A stretch of DNA of 64,000 nucleotides from Curtobacterium sp. ZW137 (GTDB taxonomy: Bacteria; Actinomycetota; Actinomycetes; Actinomycetales; Microbacteriaceae). The first letter of the stretch is position 1; every line of letters begins with the position of its first letter. The position numbers and the translations under genes were made by a program. The stretch spans positions 372,001 through 436,000 of the forward strand of contig NZ_RJKS01000001.1 of NCBI RefSeq assembly GCF_003762905.1, read 5' to 3'. Positions 45,517-53,941 of the stretch are shown here, one piece after another. The notes under the pieces are model-generated. The model had not been told where the DNA came from and did not search any database. It was given only the letters and a program-made list of their open reading frames with translations.

Positions 45517-48491
45517 CCGGCCGGACGAAGACGTCGCGGTCCGAGTTGGCTCGGCTCGGCTTCGCGGACCTCTCGGAGAGCCTGGAGCGGCTTTCCGAGC
45601 TGGAGGCCCGGTTCGGCTCCGACCTGCGGGTCACGGTGCACGAGTGGCCGGGTCTCTGGGAGTCCACGGCCGATCCCGACGGCGCACTCCGCCTGCTGGA
45701 GCGGCTCATGGAGTCGCACCAGGACGCACTGCGGCCCGTCCTCGCGGACGACGCGGCGACCGAGCGCCTGGTGCGCCTGGTCGGTGCGTCCGTGGGGCTC
45801 GGTGAGTTCTTCCAGCGTCGGCCGGCCGAGCTCGCGCTGCTGCTCGACCCGGTCACCGCACCGTGGACGCAGGCCGCCTACACGGCGTCCCTGACCGAGG
45901 CCGTCGACGGTGCGACGGGGGAGCCCGCGCGGATGCGGCTCCGGGTGCGGTACCGGCGGCACCTCGCGCAGATCGCCCTCTTCGACGTCCTGAACGTCTC
46001 GCCGACCGAGGCGTTCCCGGCCGTCGCCGCCGGGCTCGCCGACCTCGCCGGCGCCGCGCTCGACGTCGCGGTCGACGTCGCCCGGCGCGAGGTCCCGTTC
46101 CCCGCCGCCGACGTCGCGGCCACCCCGCTCGCGGTGATCGCGATGGGCAAGGCGGGTGCCCGCGAACTCAACTACGTCAGCGACGTCGACGTCATCTTCG
46201 TCACCGAACCGACCGCGGATCCGACCGACGGCGACGCTGGCGGTGGAGTGGACACCGACAAGGCCGTCCGCATCTCGACCCGGATCGCGATCGCGGCGAC
46301 CCACGTCATCACCGACCTCGCGGCCGAACCCGCACTGTGGGAGGTGGACGCGAACCTCCGGCCGGAGGGCAAGGACGGTGCGCTCGTCCGGACGCTCGAC
46401 TCGCACCTGGCGTACTACGAGCGCTGGGCCCGCGAGTGGGAGTTCCAGGCGCTCCTCAAGGCGCGTCCGATCGCCGGGTCGGTCGACCTCGGAGAGCGCT
46501 ACGCCCTCGCGGTCGCGCCGTTCGTGTGGCGGTCCTCGAAGCGTCCGGGGTTCGTCGAGTCCGTGCAGCGGATGCGCGAGCGGGTCACGGACAACATCCC
46601 GGACGCCGAGGTCGACCGGCAGCTGAAGCTCGGCCCCGGCGGCCTCCGCGACGTCGAGTTCACGGTCCAGCTCCTGCAGCTCGTCCACGGCCAGGACGAC
46701 GAGCGGGTCCGTGTGCGGTCCACGCTCGAGGCGATGGACGCCCTGACCGAGGCCGGCTACGTCGGACGCCCCGAAGCGGCACGGTTCGGTCCGGACTACG
46801 CGCTCCTCCGCGTGCTCGAGCACCGGATCCAGCTCCGGCGCCTGCAGCGCACGCACCTGATGCCCTCCGACGAGGACGAACTCCGCGTGCTCGCCCGGTC
46901 GAGCGGCCTGGCCACCTCCGCCTCGGCGCTCGAGACCCGGTGGCGCTCGGTGAAGCTCGAGGTCCGCGGGCTGCACGAGCGTCTGTTCTACCGCCCGCTG
47001 CTGTCCGCGGTCGCGGCGTCCGACGGCGACATCGTCCTCACGAGCGAGCAGGCCAGGGACCGCCTCGGCGCGATCGGCTTCGTCGACCCGGACGGCGCCC
47101 TCAGCCACATCCGCGCGCTGACGCAGGGCACCTCCCGGCGCGCGGCGATCCAGCGCAACCTGCTCCCGGTCCTCCTCCGCTGGATGGCGGAGGGGCCGGC
47201 TCCCGATCGCGCCCTCCTCGCCTTCCGCCGCCTCAGCGACACGCTGGGGGAGTCCAGCTGGTTCCTCCGGATGCTCCGGGACTCCTCGGGCGCCGCCCAC
47301 AGCCTCACGACCGTGCTGTCCGAGTCGGCGTTCCTGTCCGGACTCCTGGAGCGCTTCCCCGAGGCCGTCGCCTGGCTCGACGAACCGGAGACGCTGCTGC
47401 AGCCGCGGCCGCTCGTCTCCCTGCTCTCCGAGGTCCGGGCGACCACCGGCCGCCACGGTGACGACGTCGACGCGGCAGCGAGCCTGATCCGCTCGATCCG
47501 CCGACGGGAGACCCTCCGGCTCGGCATGGCCGGGACGCTCGGGCGGCTCGACGTCGACCAGCTCGGCCCGGCGCTCAGCGACATCACCGAGGCGACGCTG
47601 ACCGGCGCGCTGGCCCTCGCGCGGCGGGACGCCCCGCCGGGTCTGGAGTTCGGCATCATCGCGATGGGGCGCTACGGCGGCCGTGAGCTCGGCTTCGGCT
47701 CCGACGCCGACGTCCTCTACGTCTACCGCGCACCCGAGGACGTGGGGGAGCGCGCGCCCCGAGCCGCGCAGGGCATCGTGCGCGAACTGAACCGGATCAC
47801 CGAGGACGCGATCCACCCGCTCGACCTCGACATCGACCTCCGGCCGGAGGGCAAGAACGGCCCGGTCGTCCGCACGCTCGAGTCCTACGGCGCCTACTAC
47901 GCCCGCTGGTCCCTGACGTGGGAGGCCCAGGCGCTCCTCCGGGCCCGTGGCGCGGTCGGCGACGAGGCGCTGCTGCGGGACTTCGAGCACCTCGCCGACC
48001 GGACCCGTTACCCGGCGCAGATCGCCGAGCGCGAGGTCCGCGAGGTCCGCCGGATCAAGGCACGTGTGGAGTCCGAGCGGCTGCCACGCGGCGCCGATCC
48101 CGCTCGGCACCTCAAGCTCGGGCGCGGGTCACTCAGCGACGTCGAGTGGTTCGTGCAGCTCCTGCAGTTGCAGTACGCCCTGACGGTGCCGGCACTCCGG
48201 ACCACCTCGACGCTCGACGCCCTCGACGGGGCCGTCGCGGAGGGCCTGGTCGCGCCCGAGGACGGCGAGCGCCTGGCCGCCGCCTGGCGGTTCGCGTCCC
48301 GCACCAGGAGCGCCCTGGTGCTCTGGTCCGGCAAGACCACCGACGTGCTGCCGGTCGACCGGATCCAGCTCGAGGGCGTCGCCCGGCTGATGGAGTACCC
48401 GCCCGGCTCCGCGACGCGCCTCGAGGAGGACTACCTCGGCGTCACCCGTCGTGCACGTCAGGTGTTCGAGCGCGAGTTCTACGGCGTCTGA
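45513..48491 (+). CDS. glnE: bifunctional glutamine synthetase adenylyltransferase/adenylyl-removing enzyme
   Basis: A 992-residue protein with duplicated nucleotidyltransferase halves. The N-terminal adenylyl-removing domain contains VIAMGKAGARELNYVSDVDVIFVTEP (metal-binding DxD near residue 226), and the C-terminal adenylylating domain contains IIAMGRYGGRELGFGSDADVLYVYRAP near residue 722. Each is followed by PEGKDG or PEGKNG and the helical GlnE-associated domain with KLGPGGLRDVEFTVQLLQ or KLGRGSLSDVEWFVQLLQ. It would control the GlnA1 encoded 5 kb away, which keeps the target tyrosine. ATGA overlaps a tiny upstream frame. Confidence 0.95.
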   Translation: MTGRTKTSRSELARLGFADLSESLERLSELEARFGSDLRVTVHEWPGLWESTADPDGALRLLERLMESHQDALRPVLADDAATERLVRLVGASVGLGEFFQRRPAELALLLDPVTAPWTQAAYTASLTEAVDGATGEPARMRLRVRYRRHLAQIALFDVLNVSPTEAFPAVAAGLADLAGAALDVAVDVARREVPFPAADVAATPLAVIAMGKAGARELNYVSDVDVIFVTEPTADPTDGDAGGGVDTDKAVRISTRIAIAATHVITDLAAEPALWEVDANLRPEGKDGALVRTLDSHLAYYERWAREWEFQALLKARPIAGSVDLGERYALAVAPFVWRSSKRPGFVESVQRMRERVTDNIPDAEVDRQLKLGPGGLRDVEFTVQLLQLVHGQDDERVRVRSTLEAMDALTEAGYVGRPEAARFGPDYALLRVLEHRIQLRRLQRTHLMPSDEDELRVLARSSGLATSASALETRWRSVKLEVRGLHERLFYRPLLSAVAASDGDIVLTSEQARDRLGAIGFVDPDGALSHIRALTQGTSRRAAIQRNLLPVLLRWMAEGPAPDRALLAFRRLSDTLGESSWFLRMLRDSSGAAHSLTTVLSESAFLSGLLERFPEAVAWLDEPETLLQPRPLVSLLSEVRATTGRHGDDVDAAASLIRSIRRRETLRLGMAGTLGRLDVDQLGPALSDITEATLTGALALARRDAPPGLEFGIIAMGRYGGRELGFGSDADVLYVYRAPEDVGERAPRAAQGIVRELNRITEDAIHPLDLDIDLRPEGKNGPVVRTLESYGAYYARWSLTWEAQALLRARGAVGDEALLRDFEHLADRTRYPAQIAEREVREVRRIKARVESERLPRGADPARHLKLGRGSLSDVEWFVQLLQLQYALTVPALRTTSTLDALDGAVAEGLVAPEDGERLAAAWRFASRTRSALVLWSGKTTDVLPVDRIQLEGVARLMEYPPGSATRLEEDYLGVTRRARQVFEREFYGV

Positions 48492-48507
48492 CCGCCCGCG
48501 CGACACG

Positions 48508-48527
48508 CCCGAGATGCCGATCTCGGG
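48508..48527 (+). terminator. small stem-loop after glnE
   Basis: CCCGAGA pairs with TCTCGGG around a 6-nt loop, 16 bp after the stop. It is short, and its strength as a terminator is uncertain. Confidence 0.45.
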
Positions 48528-48997
48528 ATGAAGGTGACATGTCGTCGAAGGTTAATTCCTCGTGTCGCGAACCGTCCCCCGGTTCGCATGGCGCTGTACC
48601 CCTCTGTCCTGTCTCGATCGCGCCGTTACCGCACCGTTACGAACCATGCGGAGAACCGCACCGACCGTGGCTCAGCGCGTGGGTGGCATGTGCCGCAACC
48701 GCAGCCTGACCAGGCGTTTCCCAGGAACGCGCACCGGGCCTCCAGGCGGTCGATCTGAGCCGATCCGCGTCGTGACGGGCATGTTGCAGTCCGCACATGT
48801 GCTGACAGCATCGGAGGGGACAGGAGTAGTGGGGCCGGAGGGGGACCACGGTGTACCCCGTAACGCAATGGAAACGCCCCCGGAAGGGGGCCACGTTGCA
48901 CCGGCCGCCTCCGAGATGCATCAATGGGACCACCCGAACCGACCCCCGATTTCCCGATGAAGCGGAATCACCACCCCGAACGTTGAAGCAGGGATCG
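48528..48997 (+). other. long AT-richer intergenic leader of the exopolysaccharide operon
   Basis: This 470-bp gap has no credible gene. It is less GC-rich than its surroundings (for example GAAGGTTAATTCC and CCGTTACGAACC), contains two CCGTTAC repeats near 48625-48640, hairpins GAACCG...CGGTTC (near 48570-48586) and GCCCCCGG...GGGGGC (near 48878-48893), and a copy of GCACCGGGCCTCCAGGC. It probably carries the operon promoter, regulator sites and a structured leader. The in-frame extension of the synthase gene back to 48851 reads this region and is not protein-like. Confidence 0.5.
48731..48747 (+). repeat. 17-bp repeat GCACCGGGCCTCCAGGC (left copy)
   Basis: This is an exact match in the same orientation to 53857-53873, on the other side of the three-gene exopolysaccharide operon. 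Confidence 0.75.
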
Positions 48998-50614
48998 ATG
49001 TTCACCTTCATTCTGCAGATCAGGCAGATGGTCGACGGGCACCCCGAGTTCTACCTGTTCACCGTGTACTCCATGGTGATCTGGTTGCTCTGGCTGCTCA
49101 AGGTCGTCCTGTCCGCCCGTTACCGCCCCTTCACCGGCACGTACACCGGGACGACGAGTGTCGTCGTCCCCGTGGTGGACGAGCCACTCGACCTCTTCCG
49201 GGACGTCATCGGCCGCATGGTCGAGCAGCGCCCCGGCGAGATCATCGTCGTCATCAACGGCGCACGCAACGAGGCCCTCGAGGAGGTCTGCGACGAGTTC
49301 GCCCCGCTCGTCCGCTGGACCCACACCCCGATCCCCGGCAAGCGCAACGCCGTCAAGGTCGGCACCGAGATGTCGAACGGTGACATCACCGTCCTCGTCG
49401 ACTCGGACACCGTCTGGACGCCCGGCACGCTCGAAGAGCTGCTCCGTCCGTTCGCGGACGAGTCCGTCGGTGGCGTCACCACCCGCCAGCGCATCCTCGA
49501 GCCCACCCGCTCCTGGATCACCCGCTGGGCGGACTGGCTGGAGAACTCCCGCGCGCTGTACTCGATGCCCGCGCAGAGCGTCCTCGGCCAGATCGGTTGC
49601 CTCCCCGGTCGCACCATCGCGTTCCGGCGGAACATCCTCATGCGCGTCATGGACAAGTTCATGGGCGAGAAGTTCATGGGCGTGTTCCTCGAGGTCTCCG
49701 ACGACCGCACGCTGACGAACCTGACCCTCAAGGAGGGCTACCGGACCGTCTACCAGTACACGTCGCTCGTGTACACGGATGCTCCGCTCCAGGTGAAGAA
49801 GCTGTTCAAGCAGCAGCTCCGCTGGGCCCGCGGCTCGCAGTACAACACGCTGCGCATGATGCCGTGGATGCTCGGACACGCCCCGCTGCTGGCGCTCTTC
49901 TTCATCACCGACATCATCCTGCCGTTCATGCTCTTCGGCGTGATCGCCGGTTGGATCTACCGCGCGATCACCGGCCAGGGGGAGAACCTCTACCAGGGGA
50001 TCCTGCACCAGTACGGCTTCTCGACGGGCTTCGTCTACGTCGCCGGCCTGATGGTCGTGTCGAGCGTGCTCAGCATGGCGATCCGGCAGATGCGGCACCT
50101 GGCGGAGAAGCCCAGCGACTTCCTGCGCCTGCCGATGTTCATCATCGTGTCGACGTTCTTCCTGATGCCGATCCGGCTCATCGGGTTCTTCCGACTCGCC
50201 CACGCCAGCGGCTGGGGCACCCGTGCTGGTGCCTACGCCGGTGGTCCGATGGAGACCGAGCCCGCGCAGCCGCAGGCCGTCGCGACGCAGACCCCGGTCA
50301 GCCCGGTGGACCGCGCCGCGTACGCCACCGACGACGCGTACGACCAGGCCGCAGCGGACCGCGCGTTCGACGACATCTTCGGCGCGGGTGCCGGTTCCGG
50401 CCCCGGTCTGGACGTCTCGACCAACTCGACGACGACCGTCCTCGCGACCCGTCGTGAGGCGGCAGCGGCAGCGGCTGCGGCCGGTGCACCGGTCGCGACG
50501 GCCGCTGCGGCGACCGGCAAGCCGGTCAAGGTCCGTCGCTACAACCCCTACGCGGCGATCCCGTACGTGATCGGCATCGCCATCTTCGCCCTGGAGGCTC
50601 TCGCCATTGTCTGA
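48998..50614 (+). CDS. membrane glycosyltransferase family 2 synthase (HAS/cellulose-synthase-like)
   Basis: A 538-residue processive-type GT2. Two N-terminal helices (YLFTVYSMVIWLLWLLKVVL) precede the catalytic domain with VVVPVVDEPLDLF, the DxD-type VLVDSDTVWTPGTL near residue 136, GVFLEVSDDRTLTN and the QxxRW motif QQLRWARG at about residues 272-279. C-terminal helices form the channel. Such enzymes polymerise and export hyaluronan-, cellulose- or chitin-like chains. Residues 420-510 form an extra Ala/Thr-rich cytoplasmic segment, and a final helix (YAAIPYVIGIAIFALEALAIV) follows. The start at 48998 follows CAGGGA. It overlaps the next gene by 8 bp. Confidence 0.9.
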   Translation: MFTFILQIRQMVDGHPEFYLFTVYSMVIWLLWLLKVVLSARYRPFTGTYTGTTSVVVPVVDEPLDLFRDVIGRMVEQRPGEIIVVINGARNEALEEVCDEFAPLVRWTHTPIPGKRNAVKVGTEMSNGDITVLVDSDTVWTPGTLEELLRPFADESVGGVTTRQRILEPTRSWITRWADWLENSRALYSMPAQSVLGQIGCLPGRTIAFRRNILMRVMDKFMGEKFMGVFLEVSDDRTLTNLTLKEGYRTVYQYTSLVYTDAPLQVKKLFKQQLRWARGSQYNTLRMMPWMLGHAPLLALFFITDIILPFMLFGVIAGWIYRAITGQGENLYQGILHQYGFSTGFVYVAGLMVVSSVLSMAIRQMRHLAEKPSDFLRLPMFIIVSTFFLMPIRLIGFFRLAHASGWGTRAGAYAGGPMETEPAQPQAVATQTPVSPVDRAAYATDDAYDQAAADRAFDDIFGAGAGSGPGLDVSTNSTTTVLATRREAAAAAAAAGAPVATAAAATGKPVKVRRYNPYAAIPYVIGIAIFALEALAIV

Positions 50615-52175
50615 CCTCTTCCGCTCCACCAGTACGTGGTGGGCACCCTCCAGCAAGCACGCCAAGCGCACCGCGGTCGGCACGGCCGCGATCGTCCTGG
50701 CGCTCGCACTCATCACCTGGTCCGTCTGGATCTCCCCGTCGAGCCCGGTCTCCACCGCGGTCCACCACGCCCTCGGTGTGAAGACCGCGCAGGAGAAGGC
50801 GGTCGACGCGGACGCGCTGCAGCAGAAGCTCGACGCGGCCCAGCAGCAGATCTGGAAGCTCGAGGGGCAGCTCAAGTCCTCGACGGCCCAGTCCGGCTCA
50901 CGTGGTGACCAGGTCGCGCAGCTCAAGGCGCAGATCGCGTCGCTGCAGTCGCAGCTCGGGTCCGCCAAGTCGGCCGCCGGTTCCGGCAAGAGCGGGACGG
51001 GAGGCTCGTCGGGCTCCGGCACGTCGGGTTCCGGTTCCTCGGGCTCGGGCTCGTCCGGCTCGGGTTCCGGCTCGTCCGGTTCCGGTTCCTCCGGGTCCGG
51101 CTCGGGTTCCAACGGCTCCGGGAACGGTGGCGGTGTCACCAACCCGAACACCGGTCCGTCCACGGATCCGTCCACGACCGACCCGGTCGCGGTGCCGACC
51201 AAGGCCGAGATCATGTCCCAGCCGACCCGCTGGTACGGGCTCTACACCGAGCAGTCGCCATTCAACTGGTCCGAGTACGACCAGGTGTCGCAGAAGGTCG
51301 GCAAGGCCACGAACATGGTCGGGTTCTTCCAGGGCTTCGACCAGGACTTCAACGCCAGCGCCGTCCAGCGTTCCTGGGCCAACGGCCGGCTGCCGATGAT
51401 GACCTGGGAATCCGCCCCGGCGACGACCGGCAACGACGAGCCCTACGTGGCGGGCTACACGAACGCCGACATCATCTCCGGCAAGTTCGACGCCTACCTG
51501 ACGAAGTACGCCAAGGCCCTCGCGGCCAACGGCGAGCCGATGGTGATCCGCCTCGACCACGAGATGAACGGCCAGTGGTACAACTGGTCCGAAGCCTCGA
51601 AGCAGGGCAACGCCGCCGGTTCCTACGTCGCCATGTGGAAGCACGTGCACGACGTCTTCCAGCAGAACGGCGCCAACGACTACGTGGTGTGGGACTGGTC
51701 CCCGTCGCGGATCGACAAGCTCGGCAACACGAAGTACCAGACCGTCGCGTACATGGAGAACTACTACCCGGGTGCCGAGTACGTGGACTGGGTCGGCATG
51801 AGCGGCTACTACCGCGACGCCACCGAGGCCCCCACGTTCGAGAACACCTTCGGCGCGACGCTCGCCCAGATCAGGCAGATAGCGCCGGACAAGGGCATCG
51901 TCCTCAACGAGATCGGCGCCACCGAGACCGGCGGCACCGTCTCCAACAGCCAGAAGTCGGAGTGGATCACCTCCCTCTTCGACGCCCTGGCCGAACCGGC
52001 GAACTCCGACATCATCGGCTTCGCGTACTTCAGCGAGACCGCCACCACCATCGTCGACGGTGAACGTGTCACCAACGACTGGCGGCTCACATCCCGCGCC
52101 GACAGCCTCCAGGCCTTCGTGGACGGCATCTCGCGCAACGACATCGACTACGACCTGCAGGAGGTCACCCAGTGA
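50607..52175 (+). CDS. membrane-anchored GH26-family glycoside hydrolase
   Basis: A 522-residue type II membrane protein. A helix at about residues 21-45 is followed by a coiled coil (DALQQKLDAAQQQIWKLEGQLKSS), a long Gly/Ser linker and a GH26-like domain from about residue 205. RLDHEMNGQWYNW supplies the acid/base Glu319, and VLNEIGATE the nucleophile Glu435. GH26 enzymes mostly cleave beta-1,4-mannans. Placed between a synthase and a UDP-glucose dehydrogenase, it may trim or release the secreted polymer, like cellulases in cellulose operons. The TTG start has GGAGG 9 nt upstream and overlaps the synthase gene by 8 bp. An exact 14-bp dispersed motif is read in the linker. Confidence 0.88.
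   Translation: MSDLFRSTSTWWAPSSKHAKRTAVGTAAIVLALALITWSVWISPSSPVSTAVHHALGVKTAQEKAVDADALQQKLDAAQQQIWKLEGQLKSSTAQSGSRGDQVAQLKAQIASLQSQLGSAKSAAGSGKSGTGGSSGSGTSGSGSSGSGSSGSGSGSSGSGSSGSGSGSNGSGNGGGVTNPNTGPSTDPSTTDPVAVPTKAEIMSQPTRWYGLYTEQSPFNWSEYDQVSQKVGKATNMVGFFQGFDQDFNASAVQRSWANGRLPMMTWESAPATTGNDEPYVAGYTNADIISGKFDAYLTKYAKALAANGEPMVIRLDHEMNGQWYNWSEASKQGNAAGSYVAMWKHVHDVFQQNGANDYVVWDWSPSRIDKLGNTKYQTVAYMENYYPGAEYVDWVGMSGYYRDATEAPTFENTFGATLAQIRQIAPDKGIVLNEIGATETGGTVSNSQKSEWITSLFDALAEPANSDIIGFAYFSETATTIVDGERVTNDWRLTSRADSLQAFVDGISRNDIDYDLQEVTQ
50995..51008 (+). repeat. 14-bp dispersed motif in the GH26 linker
   Basis: An exact copy of GGACGGGAGGCTCG is read in frame as GTGGSS where the Gly/Ser linker begins after the coiled coil. 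Confidence 0.75.
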
Positions 52176-53608
52176 GTGCTCCGAAGAAGCCCCAGTCCTC
52201 GTCCACCAGCGCCGACGTCCGTCCGGCACCCGTGATCAGCGTCATCGGCACCGGCTACCTCGGCGCCACCCACGCGGCCGCCATGGCCGAGATGGGCTTC
52301 GAGACCATCGGCGTGGACGTGGACCCCGCCAAGCTCGCGGCGCTGTCCGCGGGTGAGGTCCCGTTCTACGAGCCCGGGCTGCCCGAGCTCATCACGAAGC
52401 ACGTCGCGACGGGTCGGCTCCGCTTCACCGCCGACATCGCCGAGGCGGTCGCCGCCGCTGACGTGCACTTCGTCTGCGTCGGCACCCCGCAGAAGGCCGG
52501 CTCGCACGCCGCGAACCTGACCTACGTGGAGAGCGCCACCCGCGGCGTGGCCGAGAACCTCACCCACCCGGGCCTCATCGTCGGCAAGTCGACGGTGCCG
52601 GTGGGCACCGCCGCACGACTCCGTGGGATCGTCCGCGAGTTCGCGCCGGCCGGCATCAGCGCCGAGCTGATCTGGAACCCGGAGTTCCTCCGCGAGGGCA
52701 AGGCCGTCGACGACACGCTCCACCCGGACCGCCTGGTCTGGGGCGGTGCCTCCGAGGCCGCCGACGCCGTCATCCGCGAGGTCTACGCCGCCCCGATCAG
52801 CGAGGGCACCCCGGTCATCACGACGGACCTCGCCACGGCCGAGCTCGTCAAGGTGAGCGCGAACGCGTTCCTCGCGACGAAGATCTCGTTCATCAACGCG
52901 ATCTCCGAGATGTGCGCGATCACCGGCGCCGACGTCACGACGCTCGCCGACGCCCTCGGGCACGACGCCCGCATCGGCCGGAAGTTCCTGAACGCCGGGC
53001 TCGGCTTCGGTGGCGGTTGCCTGCCGAAGGACATCCGCGCCCTCATGCACCGCGCGAACGAGATCGGTGCCGAGCGCGTCGTCGGCCTCATGCAGCAGGT
53101 CGACGAGATCAACATGGGCCAGCGCCAGCGGGTCATCGACATGGCGATCGAGTCCGCCGGCGGGTCCGTCCTGAACCGTCGCGTGGCGGTCATCGGCGCG
53201 GCGTTCAAGCCGCTCACCGACGACGTCCGCGACTCGCCGGCGCTCAACGTCGCCGCCGCGCTGCACCTCCGCGGCGCCCAGGTCACGCTCTGGGACCCGG
53301 AGGCGATGGACACCGCGAAGCGCTCCTTCCCGACGCTGAGCTACACCACGTCGATGACGGACGCGATCGAGGGCGCCGACATCGTGCTCGTCCTCACCGA
53401 GTGGGACGACATCATCGAGGCCGACCCGGTCGCCCTCGCGAACATCGTCGGGCGTCGAGAGGTCATCGACGCCCGCAACTGCCTCCCGGTCGAGCACTGG
53501 GTCAAGGCGGGGTGGACCGTCCGTTCCCTGGGACGTCCCACTCCGGTCACGGGTGCACCCGTGAGCGTGGCGGCAGGGATGCACGACTCGTTGGCCACGA
53601 GCCGCTAG
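52172..53608 (+). CDS. ugd: UDP-glucose 6-dehydrogenase
   Basis: A 478-residue UDP-sugar dehydrogenase. ISVIGTGYLGATHAAAMAEMGFETIGVDVD is the NAD-binding G-x-G-x-x-G fold, WNPEFLREGKAVDDTLHPDRLVWG a conserved substrate segment, and LNAGLGFGGGCLPKDIRAL carries the catalytic Cys283. The C-terminal domain has VIGAAFKPLTDDVRDSPALNVAAAL. It oxidises UDP-glucose to UDP-glucuronic acid. Its coupling to the synthase gene suggests the polymer contains glucuronic acid or a derivative. The first 20 residues are a disordered Ser/Pro extension. GTGA overlaps the GH26 stop. Confidence 0.93.
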   Translation: MSAPKKPQSSSTSADVRPAPVISVIGTGYLGATHAAAMAEMGFETIGVDVDPAKLAALSAGEVPFYEPGLPELITKHVATGRLRFTADIAEAVAAADVHFVCVGTPQKAGSHAANLTYVESATRGVAENLTHPGLIVGKSTVPVGTAARLRGIVREFAPAGISAELIWNPEFLREGKAVDDTLHPDRLVWGGASEAADAVIREVYAAPISEGTPVITTDLATAELVKVSANAFLATKISFINAISEMCAITGADVTTLADALGHDARIGRKFLNAGLGFGGGCLPKDIRALMHRANEIGAERVVGLMQQVDEINMGQRQRVIDMAIESAGGSVLNRRVAVIGAAFKPLTDDVRDSPALNVAAALHLRGAQVTLWDPEAMDTAKRSFPTLSYTTSMTDAIEGADIVLVLTEWDDIIEADPVALANIVGRREVIDARNCLPVEHWVKAGWTVRSLGRPTPVTGAPVSVAAGMHDSLATSR

Positions 53609-53720
53609 TTCCCGCAGCAGACGGGGTCCGTGCCGGGGCGGCGCGGGCCCCGTTCGTGCGTCCGGGGATGGCGGCGCGGCGGCGCGTCGGCGTGGGCCCT
53701 TCCGTGCCCAGGGGTGGGTC

Positions 53721-53810
53721 GTTCCGCGCGTAGGTGGTCGAATCGCGCGTAGGTGGTCGTTTCTTTCGACTGCCGACGCGCGTTCCCGCTTTCCAGCGCG
53801 GGTGTTGTGG
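53721..53810. repeat. two 19-bp units with hairpin tail (dispersed element, copy 2)
   Basis: Units at 53721-53739 and 53740-53758 (consensus CGCGCGTAGGTGGTC) are followed by the tail GTTTCTTTCGACTGCCG and ACGCGCGTTCCCGCTTTCCA. The second unit and the tail can form a 16-bp stem (one mismatch, two G-U pairs) around TTTCTTT. It matches the element at 818-984 in unit length, order and tail. Confidence 0.85.
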
Positions 53811-53822
53811 GTCGGATCGTGA

Positions 53823-53875
53823 CTGCCTGGAGGCCCGGTGCAGGTCCGGCGGACCGGCACCGGGCCTCCAGGCAG
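53823..53875. repeat. 19-bp inverted repeat including the right copy of GCACCGGGCCTCCAGGC
   Basis: CTGCCTGGAGGCCCGGTGC (53823-53841) is the exact reverse complement of 53857-53875, with a 15-nt loop. The right arm repeats the 17 bp found at 48731-48747. Confidence 0.88.
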
Positions 53876-53893
53876 ATACGTCCACCACACGCG

Positions 53894-53927
53894 GAAGGGC
53901 CCCGCACCTGACGGTGCGGGGCCCTTC
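53894..53927. terminator. bidirectional terminator between ugd and glnA1
   Basis: GAAGGGCCCCGCACC (53894-53908) pairs perfectly with 53913-53927 around a TGAC loop. It serves both convergent genes. Confidence 0.85.
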
Positions 53928-53941
53928 GTGTGTGCCGTGAC

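Noticed and set aside
45435..48110. Long minus-strand open frame of about 890 codons opposite glnE
   Set aside because: It is antisense to a perfectly matched GlnE, and its composition (VEVERVDRVLGDPV...) is typical of a shadow frame.
48528..48758. Possible small gene between glnE and the synthase
   Set aside because: The 76-residue frame is Arg-rich without a ribosome binding site or recognisable motif, and the sequence looks like a leader region.
48851..48997. Upstream start of the GT2 synthase
   Set aside because: The extra 49 residues are basic and Pro-rich and come from the hairpin leader; synthase homologues begin close to the first membrane helix at 48998.
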